Assembly (NCBI GenBank): GCA_020746875.1
Contig: JAGTJL010000016.1
Location: forward strand, 1,240,001 to 1,304,000
Source of the DNA: Rhexocercosporidium sp. MPI-PUGE-AT-0058
Taxonomy: Eukaryota; Ascomycota; Leotiomycetes; Helotiales
Length of the DNA: 64,000 nt
Direction of reading: 5' to 3'
Shown here: positions 48,198 through 59,710 of the stretch, piece by piece
Layout: the number at the start of each line of letters is the position of its first letter
Numbering within the stretch: position 1 is the stretch's first letter
The notes under the pieces: generated by a model
Database searches by the model: none
The model's input: only the letters and a program-made list of their open reading frames with translations
Told to the model about the DNA's origin: nothing
Made by a program: the position numbers and the translations under genes

Positions 48198-51100
48198 TCA
48201 CTTGAGCTTCTCAGCAAGCCACTTCTCTGCAACGGCAACTCCCTCTCCGATCTTGTCTGGGTTGGTACCCTGGCCTGTTCTCGAAGGCTCCTTTCCTCCT
48301 GAACGACCGCCAATGATTTCTGAGACCGAAGCGGCCCAGTGTTCAGCTGTGACGCCCTTTGAAGTATGCTCCTAAAATAATGAATTAGCTAAGTTGAGAA
48401 AAGATGAACGGTGTAATTTACGGTGCCAACATAAACGCCGTGAACAATCTCAGTCTCACTTCCAGCGAAGAGGTAGACAGACTTATCCTTAGCCTTCGAC
48501 TTGAAATGGTTCATGACTTCTGCGATAGCCTTGGCATTGACAGAGATAGGAAGTTTCCCAATATAGGCCTTGCTGTCCTTGTTCTCGGCAAAGTAGCCAG
48601 TGACAGTATCAAGGGCAGTCTTGGATTCAGCCTTCTGTTTCTTCTTCTGCTCATCTAAGAGCCCCTTCTGAACCTTTGCGAAACGTGTCTTGAGCTCCTC
48701 TTTGGTCAGGGACGAGATGGTGAGTTGACTCAAATCGTTCTGGACAGACTTGACCTCAGCCTCCTTCTCTGGACCATGTGGCATCTTCTCTAGAGTCTCG
48801 ATTCGCTTGTTGAATTCGACGGCGAGCCTTTGAACTTCGTGTGCAGCATCCCCAGTAAAGGCAATGATACGACGGATGCCCTTGGCGATACCACTCTCTT
48901 CAACGATGACAAGATCCTTAATCAGACCTGTCTTCTCAACGTGAGTTCCGCCGCAGAATTCAACACTAACTTCTCTCCATTTCGGATTTGTTGGGTTCTC
49001 CAAGAGTTCATCAACTGGCACACCAACGGAAACGACACGGACTGGGTTGGGATATGTCTCTCCAAAAACAGCACGAACACCTTCAATACCCTTAGCAAGG
49101 TCAAGATCAACCTCTTTGGAGTAGATCTCGCAATTCTGCTTAATGTACGCATTGGAGGAGTCCTCAATTTTCTTGATCTCAGGCAGAGTAACTTGAGTCT
49201 TGTGAGAGAAATCGAATCTCAGCTTGTCTTGGTCGACAAGAGATCCCTTCTGGTTGACATCTTCACCCAAGTGTTCCCGCAAAGCGTGATTGAGAATATG
49301 AGTCCCAGTGTGATTGTTGCGGATAGGTTGTCTGCGGAGCTCATCGTACTCGCAGATGATCTCATCTCCAGCCTTCAGTTGACCGTACTCTAGGTACCCA
49401 TTGTGAACAATGTATCCTCCATAAGCTTGGACATCAAGCACCTTGAACTCAGCAACACCATCAATAATGATCTTGCCAGTATCAGCAACTTGGCCTCCCT
49501 GCTCAGCATAGAAGTTCGTCTTATCCAGCAAGATACCAAATGGCTTATCGGATGGAAGACCTTCAGTTGTCTTCAAGAAGCTCTTTCCATCATAGACGAG
49601 TGACAACTTTGCAGTACTGTCTCCCTTCGAAAATTTGGCGTCGTCGTTCGGTCTTGGTACACCCATCTTATCTAGTTCTGCGATTTGATGTACGTCGAAC
49701 TTGGCAAATGTGTGAGATGCCTCCTTGACAGACATACTAGCCAAACGGGCAGTCTCCTTTGCAATCTCAATTTCAGCATCATCGGTCTCCAGACCTCTCT
49801 CTTCGGCCATGATCTTAGTCAAGTCCTCTGGAAATCCAAAGGTGTCGTATAACCGCCAAACATCTGCACCAGAGAGCTTCTTGGCACCATTCTTTACAGC
49901 CAGAGCAGCATATTTCTCGAATTGCTTCTCGCCACGATCCAGTGTCCTAGCGAATGCCTCTTCTTCCTCATCCAGAATCTCCTTGACATCACCCTGCTTC
50001 TCGACAATTTCCGGGAACTGGTCGCCCATTTGCTCAACAAGAGCAGGGAGGATCTTAGAAAAGAAACTTCCGATCTCAGCATCGAAGTACTTTCGGGCAT
50101 ATCGGGAACCACGGCGTAAGACTCGACGGACAACATATCCTCTGCCGATGTTATTTGGCACACCACCATCCGAAATAGCGAAGGTCAGTAATCGGATGTG
50201 ATCAGCAATGACACGGTATGCGGTATCAATACCATCAACATCGTCTTTGCCGTACTTGTCGGTATATGTTCTGGCTCCTGTAACTTCCTGGATCTTGAGG
50301 AAGAGTGGGTGGAAGACATCCGTGTCGTAATTCGAAGACTTGTCCTGCAATACCGAGACCAATCTCTCGTAACCCATACCAGTATCAACATGCTTCGCTG
50401 GTAGAGTCTTCAGAGTCTTATCCTTCTGTCTATCATATTGAATGAAGACGTTATTCCAGATCTCGAGCACGTTCGGATCATCCATATTAACCAGATGGGC
50501 AGCATTGCGGCCACCGCCTATCCTATCATAGTGAACTTCGCTACAGGGTCCACAAGGTCCTTGGTCGCCCATCTCCCAGAAGTTGTCTTTCATGTTTCCA
50601 GGCAAGATGTGATCCTCTGCAACACCAACCTTCTTCCACAAGTCCTTGGCCTCCAGATCTGGCTCCAATCCAGCAGAAGCGTCGCCTTCGAAGTACGTGA
50701 CGTAGAGACGATCCGGATCTAATCCATAGACTTTCGTAAGAAGTTCCCATGACATTTCGATAGCACCTTGCTTGAAGTAATCGCCAAACGACCAGTTGCC
50801 CAGCATTTCGAAGAAAGTCTGAGTCACATTAGCCAAATATCCAAACAGTGCAGCGATGCCCCCTTACATGATGGTAACTGTCCTTTCCAACATCATCTAA
50901 GTCCTATAGAGTACCTACATCAGTCCTGTCGTTGCATAAGAATTTTATATCCTCACATTATGCTTTCCTCCGGCACGAATACACTGCGAACGGTCAGCAT
51001 GCCCCTCCATTTATGCCACAACCATTGTGCATCACCTTCTGCGTGTCTACAGCTCTCTTCAACTGAGCCATGTCATCCGTCTGACCTATTGTGCCCAGGA

Positions 51101-51634
51101 AAATAGGCTTGAACTGGTTCATACCAGCATTGGTAAAGAGGAGGGTGGGATCATTGTGGGGTACGACAGAGGACGAGGGAACTGCAGACACCGCCCATTA
51201 GCTATATACTCTCGAAATCTTTCAAAGAGAGAATAGAGAATATAAACAACATCCCCAATCTCCAATTGAACACTCATCTGCGTTGTGGATGCTGCCAAAA
51301 ACCACCTCCCCTCCATGCAAAAACTACCCCGCTACATACCAATCGTGTGTCCCTTGCTCTCAAAGAACTCCAAGAAAGTCTTCCTGACCACCGGGGCAGT
51401 CCATTTCTCCTGTGCCATCCTTGCGATCCTCTTCGAGAAGTTTCTAGATCCGACTGTGCGGGTTGGAATGTGGGTGGTGGTGGTGGTTGCGCGCGTGCAG
51501 CCAAAAAATGTATTAAATCGTGTCCTCGTCTGTAGCGGGCGTCGATGCTCGGTTCTGGTGGTACTTGTAGAAAACCGTCGAAGTCGGAGGTGACTCAGGC
51601 GGATTCTCAAACTGACTCTTCGCAAATCATTCAT
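48198..51634 (-). CDS. ala1: Alanyl-tRNA synthetase, probably dual-targeted
   Basis: Charges tRNA-Ala and edits mischarged Ser/Gly. Six exons (51634-51340, 51181-51036, 50983-50957, 50903-50868, 50818-48422, 48371-48198) give 1024 residues from the first ATG, or 952 from the internal ATG at 51418 ([11 protein letters not shown], the usual cytosolic start). The 72 extra residues are rich in Arg, Ser and Thr with almost no acidic residues, as in a mitochondrial leader. Seen are the class II catalytic region ([44 protein letters not shown]), GMGYERL, the editing-site motifs HTGTH-x3-H and CGGTH, and the C-terminal C-Ala region ending EKLK. Exons 3 and 4 are only 27 and 36 nt. Confidence 0.96.
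51591..51597. promoter_or_regulatory. TGACTCA inside the AlaRS leader region
   Basis: Exact TGASTCA site located between the two AlaRS start codons, 173 bp upstream of the cytosolic ATG. It could drive a short, cytosol-only transcript under amino-acid control, but a single match may be chance. Confidence 0.3.
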
Positions 51635-51803
51635 CCGCGCCCTCTCTAATATCCCAATCCCGATAGGTGACCTAGGCGAAACCACAGGAATTCTTTCTGC
51701 TCGCTGCGAAGGTCTGCGACTCTTGTTCTTGCTTGATTGGAGGGGGCTGTTTTGGTTGCACGGTAGATGAAGTGGTCTGGCAAGAGAGGAGGGATGGGAA
51801 ACG

Positions 51804-52560
51804 ATGGATCGAGTCCAAGCGAACAGCAAGATTAGGAAGAGAAAGGCGGAAACGCAGGACAACGAGCGATTGCACAAAAGGCTGAGCTTGTTAAACCTAG
51901 GTTTGTATTCCAATCCCCAACATACATCAATCGCTTTTGGCTTATGTTTATTCTTTGGCAGAGCGCAATGGCGAGAAGCTCTATGTGCCAGTGGAACATC
52001 CCACGCCCAACACCACGAAGCTGCAATCCCCAGCGCAACCACAGCTCCAAGACGACGATACCATGCAATTAGACAACACGAAGCACAAAGTCTACATATA
52101 CGACCTAGACGCCGAGTTATCAGACAGCGAATCCTCTGACGATGGCAAGCTCGTCTTCCTACCAGACATCCAAAAGCACCTCCTCGAAACGCGCATCCCG
52201 CCTATGGTACTGGCAAACAGCCAGGGCGAGCTGGCAGGAAATAACCAACTAGTGCTATACAATATCCCGAGTTCATTGACGGTGCCCGAGGAGCAGGATA
52301 GCGTTCGGAAGGCCATTATCGAAGCTAGAGCCAGAGCTCGGGCAGCGCAAGAGCAGAAACGGAACGCAGATACCCGGCAGGCTGAGCTGAAGACTCCTGA
52401 TGCTCGGGAGTTGTATCGGCACATGGAGGAAAGTGGAATTGCTTCTGATACACCTAAAGTTGGATTTCCAGGACTGGAAGAACCTATGGACGGGGAGCCT
52501 ACTATACCCATGGACCAGGGACCTCTGGACGATGATCCAGATGCCATGGACCTAGGATGA
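51804..52560 (+). CDS. Conserved-looking acidic hypothetical protein
   Basis: Not recognised. Exons 51804-51900 and 51962-52560 give 231 residues. A basic, helical N-terminus (SKIRKRKAETQDNERLHKRLSLLNLERNGEKLYVPVE) spans the intron junction; stated in parts, IRKRKAETQ and RLSLLNLERNGEKLYV. Then come an acidic segment (YDLDAELSDSESSDD), LVFLPDIQKHL, an Ala/Arg-rich helix (IIEARARARAAQEQKRN) and an acidic tail ending DAMDLG. No signal peptide or membrane segment. The composition suggests a nuclear protein. Its ATG is 169 bp from the long-form AlaRS start on the other strand, so the two genes share a promoter. Confidence 0.75.
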
Positions 52561-52781
52561 ACGCGGGTTCGAGATTTAGGAACAGCAATAAAGGACGAAT
52601 CCTTCCACAAGCTTCTTTCCATTCTTATTGACTTATCTATTCCTGATAGTGTCTATGGTATTCTATGTGTGCCCCTGCACTCTTCCCAGAAAAACGCTCG
52701 ATTACTCCCTCGCATTACAAGAAATACAATCTGCCAAGTCGCTCATGCCCAAATCCTTCCCTTACAACTGTCTCGCAACCT

Positions 52782-53449
52782 TCACAACCGGTATGGATTG
52801 TTGCTCACGGTACTCGCTCCGGTGTGGTTTGCCTGAACAGCTGCCGGGGGAGGTCCTGGAGGAGCTTCGTAGGCTGGGGAAGGCTCGGCCGTAGTCTCTG
52901 CTGGTCTGCGAGTTGGCTCTGCTCGCCACTGAGATGGATCGACTTTCGTGGCCCCCGCAGGTGGCTGGTATGTGGGTGGGAGGTCTCCGTTGTTGTAGAG
53001 AGGGGGTGGCATAGGGTACATTCCGTACTGGCTGTTCTGCTGCTGTGGTGGTGGGTATTGGTTGTAGTAGACAGCTGGGCTCTGATAGGCCGGATCGTAC
53101 CTGGCTCTATCCCGTCTACTCAGGAGCCACTATGTACTGTAAGTATCCCGCATGCCAGGCAAAAGGAAGATGATCGTACTCGGTGGTATCCCATGGGCAC
53201 GAGACCCTTGTTGATTCTCTTCTTCGCATGCCAGTAGCCACCGATCATATATGCCATGAATAGGGCGAACAGTCCAAAGAAGACCGACCATCTAACGATT
53301 TGTCCGTCCTATCAAACGGTCAGTAAAACGAACTGCTGGTCTCGATATCCACAGGTAGCACAAACTCTTGTCCACCAAAAGCTGTTTCTATCGTTGTAAT
53401 AGAAGTCGTCATTATTGTTGAATTCCTGTCTCTCCGAAATGATTGCCAT
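52782..53449 (-). CDS. Rcr-family membrane protein (chitin synthesis regulation / Congo-red resistance)
   Basis: Small type I-like membrane protein of the RCR family, linked in yeast to chitin deposition and endosome-vacuole sorting of plasma-membrane proteins. Exons 53449-53366, 53308-53180 and 53129-52782 give 186 residues. A short N-terminal region with Asn/Asp (FYYNDRNSFWW) is followed by one membrane helix at about 35-55 (VFFGLFALFMAYMIGGYW), a juxtamembrane basic motif (HAKKRINKGL) and RDRARYDP, then a Pro/Tyr/Gln-rich cytosolic tail with PPTY and PPxY-like motifs (PPPLYN, PPTYQ, PAYEAPP), likely Rsp5 docking sites. The stop is 222 bp from the stop of the preceding gene (convergent). 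Confidence 0.82.
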
Positions 53450-54319
53450 CTTTTCTCTAGGCAGAGACCCCTCTCTCGATAACGGATGACGAATCGGTGG
53501 CGTTTGCGTGTTGGTTGTCGGTAGGGCAGGCGTGCCCAGAGCCTAGATATCTGAAAGGAGAAAAGGTGTTCGTTGGTAGTCGCAGTTATCGGTGGTGTGT
53601 AGTGTGTTATCGTGTTGGGAAAGAACGTCTCGAATTATAATATCATCTATCTGTAACAAGCAAACAATCAATCGAAAACTATGGTATGGTCAAAAGGAGG
53701 GAGGGAGTGAATGAATCAGTAAAGAGGGAGGGAGGAAAGCGAGCCAAGCATTCAGGTCAGGGAAAGCGTAAAAGGGTTTATGTAAGAAAAGCTTGTTCTT
53801 GTTCCTGTGGCTGAGCGGATTCAGCCAACCGGTTCGGCGAGAGATGGAACAATGCTCGTGCGATGCGACGTTTCAGGAGTGTTGCGAAATGGTGTCTGCC
53901 GGGACTCGTGAGAGTGTTTCTTGTTTACCGGCTTGCAGACGCACCGAAAATCATGTATGTGTGGCTTTTTGTTTTTGATCAGTTGATGTCTGTTGCTTTC
54001 TCAGACCAGTGTTTTCGGTGGAATGTAATTTAGTAGTCTGGTGCAGTGGAATTCAAGTTCTGATGCTCAAGTGAAAGTAAATAAGCCAATCTCGAAACCC
54101 AACTAGCGCCAGGCCATTGGCAAGGGAACGGCTACAGCCGCGCGTCGGTAGATATGCATACCCCCTGACTAGAAACGCTGCCTCACCAGCCAATCGAGAA
54201 GATGTGGGAAAGGTAGGTGGAATTCCAAATTTGAGCCTCAAGTGATTTATTCAACCGCGTCTTCCAAAAAAAAAATCGAGTTTAGGAAGGTTTTTGAACA
54301 AGTAAATTAGTAATATGTG
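53450..54319. other. Intergenic region rcr-like promoter / vps8 3' end
   Basis: 870 bp with the promoter and 5' UTR of the Rcr-like gene and the vps8 3' UTR. A Cys-rich open frame at 53793-53978 (plus) has no ATG start and was not called. Confidence 0.5.
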
Positions 54320-57300
54320 CTATCCATCTATCGGACATCTGAATTCTCTCCCATCCGTCCTCACCACATCATCAGCCTGCATGTTCTCCAGACAGCTCTG
54401 ATGGTAAATATGGCGACAAGCCAACACCACCAGCGGTCCCAAATCCGGCTGCACCGTCGCTGCAACGTCATTGGCTTGCTGGCCACCCTCCTCTTCCTCG
54501 CCCTCCCCTGCGCCTTTGCCCTTGCCTTTCGCCAGTTCGGTAACGCTGGCTTTGCTCGTGTTGCGAACATGTGCTCGCCCTTTACCGCGCTCAACTTCTG
54601 CTCCTGCTTGCTCCGATCTCCGCTCTTTTCTTCTCTTTATGTCACTTTCTTCTCGTTCTTCCCATTTGGTAAAAACATCGCCTGAGACGCCTGGTCCCCA
54701 TACTCGTCGCCCACAGCCCTCACAGGTAGATCCACGTGGTCTCCATCCTCGCTGTCGAAGAGCGGTTGCGGACTGCACGTTGACGAAGAGATCTTTATCC
54801 AGGAGCCGGTTCGCTAGGCTGAGAATACTCTCTTCGTATGCGTAAGCCGAGAAGACCGAAGCGAGAACGGCTCGAAGATCGCTCAAACTTGGCGATGAGA
54901 TGGAAGCTCGGGTCAAAAATGCTCTGAGGATTCTCAAGAATGATAAGCTTGCGCCAGATGGCGAGGGGCTTGAAGTAGAAGTCAAGAGGGCGGTAAAACT
55001 TTGCTGCACAAGTGTACGTAATTGGGCAAGGAGTTTGTCGTGGTCGATATCTTTCGATTCCTGAAGATCACCTAGGCTTGTCGAAAGCTTTCTTGTGATC
55101 TGCACGGTGACATCGATGAGATCTAGCCAAAGTGCTTCGTCAGGGAGCAGCTCGGTCTTCGGAGACGACTTCCTTCGACTGGGTGAGGTAATAATCCGTG
55201 ATTGTGGAGTCTTGGTGTGACCTTGGCACAGCCAGATACCAACATTGGTGTATTTCTGCAAAGCTTCCAGAAGGTCCTCGATTGCCTCACCTGCGTCCAT
55301 TGACTGAATGTCTTCAGCTGAGCTGTTCAACAGACCTAGCAGGGCACTCTCCAGCTTCTTGAGATGCTGCACGAGTCGATCCATGGCTTCCCGTAGCTGG
55401 CCTTCTCGGGCCATCAGAACGACAGCGGCATCAATGACTCCGCTCTCTTCCATATACGGAAGGACCTTGTCAAGGTTCAGATCACTGGCTTGCACTAGTT
55501 CCACGTACGTTGCTACATGTGTAGAATCGAACTTGCACATGAGTTGGATATATGTCTCGGTAAATTCCGAGTGGTGTGGTCCCTTGACATCCTCTCTTTC
55601 AGTATCGCTTGGCTCGAACAGGGTGTGCAAGTATATGTACTGCAGTTCAGAGTCAGATGGCTGGGAGTCCAGAAACTTCTGATGCAGGTTGGGTGCATAG
55701 GATTCAACAGCCTGTGCAGATTTTACTGCGTCGAGATTTATGAGATCGCTTGCGTGAGCTTCAATAACCTCATGAACATCCCGAATCTGTCGTTTCGTCA
55801 ATCCGGATCTTGGTCTTAAGCAGTCCGCGATGCAGTCAAATACAGCTTCCCGTTCATCTGGATCGTCAAAGTATGTCTGAACGAGTTTGCCGTACTGTTT
55901 GTCTGATCTGTAGATGCTCTTGAGTACCCTATAGAACCCGGCCTTTTCGAATAACGGAATTAGAGCTTCTAAGTCTGGAGGGTGGTATACTGATAGCAGA
56001 TATTCAGCACTTAGTTGAGCATCGTCAGCCAGATCCTCGCCTGGGTAGTCACATAATCCCGCGAGGACTTTGTGTAGCGCCGTTCCCGAAAGTAGCAAGT
56101 ATTGAGGGAATTTGGGCAGATTGCGAGCGATGAACATGTCTAGGTAGATAATGTCCTCCGTTGCAAAGTCATTGTGATTCATGACCTCTAGCAAGATCGT
56201 GATGACATACTGGCGATTTACAGAAAGACCAAAAACATGCTCTTCTGACAAGTCCTTATTCGAGCCTCCATTGACGGCTCTGTCTGGTGTGTCGTTCAAG
56301 AAAGAGTCTTCAAATGCCTCGTTCAAGGCACTCAAGAAACTCGGAGCGTCAAACTTCAGGATCATTCGAAGGTACGGGAACGACGGCTCATGTTTCTGCG
56401 TTGGTTGTGTGAGGAATGGCTTTCCTGTGTTTTTGGGCCAGGTAATGCTCCTTCCCGAGAAGATGAACCAGTACAGTTCTGCTTTGGCTGCTAGAGCTTC
56501 TTGATCACCCAACATCTCGCCCGTTGGATACACACGTCCAGTAAATGTATATGACATGTATGGAAACATCTTCAGCGCGTTGACACCGAAAATAGGATCT
56601 TCCATGACATTGCCATTCGTGAAATAATCTCCATGCTGCACAAGGGGTATCAAAAGCGCCAAAAGATCTAACAGGGGCGTTATGTAGTCGTGAAGTGCTT
56701 GATTCCAAACGTAGATGAGGGCATCGTAAAGATTGTGCTCTTTGCACAGGGTGGTGACTTGGTCGATGTCTAGAGTCGTTGTTTCCATGTTGCAGATCAT
56801 CTCCTCCAGTCGACTTTCCAGTCCCCTGGCGACGTAGTGGGTCACCATGGCCTTGACGACCGTTGGAGGTATAACAATGATCTGCTTCTCCAGGATATGT
56901 GGTTCCAGAGTCTCGAGGAAAATACCCTCGGCATCTCCATCCTCATACCACTCATATGCCTCCTCGAAGAGGAAATCGACATCGCCAATACTGAGGCAAG
57001 CTTCAAAACACGCCTCGGCTAAATCCTTCAGAGGAATTTCATCGGTAGAAACAGTCTGTTTCTGTTTCTGCCCGAAGGCAAACTTTAATGAAGCCGTCAT
57101 GATTTCAACAAGCTTATCTTGTACCATCGAATGTCGAAGTGCTGTGTCCTCCGGCAATCCGATAGTGAGCTTATCCGCAGCTCCCGTATAGTATGATGTG
57201 GCAAGTTGAATTGCTCCGATGTAGTCACCGTCTTCCATCAACGCGATAAGACGATCCGCCCAGTTCGACAAAGTACCAATGGAGACGTCGTTGAAACCGA

Positions 57301-59183
57301 GTAAAAACATCCTGCTCTTGTACGCCTTAAAGCTCATATAGAAAGCATCAGCCACAACACCATGCATTGATTCATCTTCCTCATCCAGCTGCTCTACAAG
57401 CGTGTGCAACTGTTTCGAGAAAATGTCTTGATGATAGATATGTTTGTGGACAAGATCGAATGCCTCTGTCATTCTCATGGTCCCATCTTCAAGAATGATC
57501 AGGCGTTGTGTGATAGTCAGAACTGTCAACACAGACCGACTCAGCCATTGCACGGCGACAATAGCTTCTTCTGCTTTCCACCTGCTTCGAGGCTTGAAAG
57601 ATAGACTCGAAGGCTTGTCTTTGTCTGGTGATGCAACCTCGTCGACATCCAATACAGTCAAGACGTTGGACCAGCAGTAGACCAATTTGACTTTGGACAC
57701 GTCACTGCCAGTCTTTGGATCTCGTACTTTCAGCTTGACAGCTGGAAACCATGCAAGACACCCGCTCAATGCACTGTGGGCAGCAACCTCTTTTGGGCGT
57801 GCTGCCTTGTGTTGTGTTTGAGCAATAGGAGTGGTTGACACAATCACTAGTAGATAAGGTGTGAGCATAGCAGTCAATCCCAGCGAATCAGTCCCGCGCT
57901 CAACATTCCCCAGAGGCAGAGGAGCAAATGCCAGAACAGTACTAGGCTTCCGCGACTTTCCAGCTGTGGGTAAATCGTTCGGATATCGTCCCAATATTCG
58001 GGTAGTCTTGACCGTACGCCCAACAGCACCTAACCCCCTCGTAGCCAGATGCGAGAAAGCCATACCCCTATCATCAGCCGAAACGAGAGCCGTATGTCTC
58101 GTCGCAAGAAACCCCAGGTGTCTGATAGCGACATTCGGCACATGTCCGTCGATTGTCCTGTTAACCATCTGCCCAGCTTCCAGACTGGGAATGTGCAGAA
58201 ACGGGCGAGCTGCTCGAGCAGTTTCCCACGTAAAGATGCTCCCATTAGCATGCCCACCAGCAACAATCAAATGGTCAGCCGAGATGGCCACAGAAGTAAT
58301 AGCACCAGATACCACGGCTAAAACGAACCATCAGCATCTTCCCATCGAAAGTCAACAGAAAAACGAGCACCCACCTTTAGTTCCCGGTCCAATTATTGAC
58401 TTGAGATTCTGATGGTAATCGAAAATTAAAATTATTCCTTTGGAGGTTCCCAACACTATAGATGCAGAGACTGATATACACGTCGGCACGCCAAAATTGC
58501 GTTTGCCAACCTCGGAAAATGCTTGCCCGTTCATCTTCTTGAGCTTCGTCCATCGTACAACCTCCCATGGCGGGGACGGCGTGTCGGTGTCCCCAGAGTC
58601 AGGTAGGAGTTGACTGCTTAGGGAAGCAGTGCGAGAGTGGTTTCTGAGAAATGGGGAGGAGGCGCGGGGTACGGAGAGATTGGAGGTCGAGAGGCGGGAT
58701 TGGAAGCGTCTGTCGAAGGGCCGGAAGGATGGGGTTGGACTTTCGAGGCCCGGTCTGGAGGCAACAGAGGGAAGAATACTGCTTCCACCAGGTGATGATA
58801 GTACGGAACCCTGCGAATTAAGTTAGAGGAAATGCCCTCATTTGCGCTGCATAACCTACCTGGATTGAAGGAGAATCATCTGGGACAGAGAGTAACGAGT
58901 CAATGGGACTTCCAGCTCTCTGGGGCAAAGCATCTAGAGATTCATCCTCAGAAGGACTGTCTATCTGCCGTGCAACTTTATATCGATTGGTCCCGTTGCC
59001 TAGCTGCTCTGGTGTTGGGGCATCATCTCTTGCTTCCTCCAGCAACTTCACGATTCTTCCTCCAGTGGGTCTACCATTATCGTCCGTATTTCGTGTAGGT
59101 GTATGTTCTCCTCCATCTCGGTCGTCTCCATTTATCGTAGCCTCCTCCGCGCCGCTATCGTTTTCCACAGAGGAGGAGCTCAT
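54320..59183 (-). CDS. vps8: Vps8, CORVET tethering-complex subunit
   Basis: Rab5 (Vps21) effector subunit of the CORVET complex for early-endosome fusion. Three exons (59183-58860, 58810-58375, 58317-54320) give 1585 residues; the frame extends further upstream but without an ATG before 59183. After a disordered Ser/Asp-rich N-terminus of about 200 residues comes a beta-propeller (KRNFGVPTCISVS, VLGTSKGIILIFDY, ADHLIVAGGHANGSIFTWE, RHTALVSADDRGMAF), then a long alpha-solenoid (VEQLDEEDESMHG onward, YLLLSGTALHKVLAG). A RING-like C-terminus is CEGCGRRVW, then an 80-residue charged insert, then LACRHIYHQSCLENM and RCPIDG at the stop. The last zinc ligand is Asp rather than Cys. Confidence 0.94.
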
Positions 59184-59710
59184 CGGTTCATGGTTCCGCC
59201 AGTCCTCTCTCACTCGGGTCGATGCGCCGCAGGCCGTGGAATCATGGAAATTTGCCCCCTCAGCAGTTCATTGAATAGATCCTATCTAGCAGGTAGGTAG
59301 TTCGAGAATCCTGTGCCTTGGGGAGGTTGTGGAAGCTCTGGGACTTCGGAGGTGGAGGTTGATGATAGCTACCCACAGCTGGACAGGGCTCCAGCTTGAT
59401 CTGAGGCTTTCGCTTACAGCAGTGGATCCAAGCAGTTCAGGGACGAGGCATGTGAATGCAGTAATTCTGAAGATCTTCAACTGCTCTCTTCAAACAACAA
59501 ACGGTCTGCGAAACCAAACTCTTCCGTTTGATAACGTTGGTGTTACGTCTTGGGGTCAAGAATACGGCGCAGCTACATACGGACGCTCAGCCCAGCCAAG
59601 GCTACCGGAACTTACCGACTCCCAAATATATTTCAACAACACCTTCTTCACAAGCATACAACTACGTACGCATCTCACAGCACTATTCGACTTCCAACGC
59701 AATCCTAAAA
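59184..59710. other. Divergent promoter region vps8 / GPALPP gene
   Basis: 527 bp between two divergent start codons. A frame overlapping the GPALPP start runs upstream to 59528 without a supported ATG. No other gene seen. Confidence 0.5.

Noticed and set aside
50820..50826. TGAGTCA inside an AlaRS intron as a regulatory site
   Set aside because: Intronic and far from a start; roughly eight matches are expected by chance in 64 kb.
51332..52042. 236-residue minus frame extending the AlaRS leader much further upstream
   Set aside because: The part above 51634 overlaps the exon of the divergent gene and loses leader-like composition; the ATG at 51634 is the simplest start.
53793..53978. Short Cys-rich open frame (10 Cys in about 60 residues) resembling a small secreted protein
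   Set aside because: It begins at a non-ATG codon, has no proper signal peptide from an internal Met, and lies in the promoter region of the Rcr-like gene.
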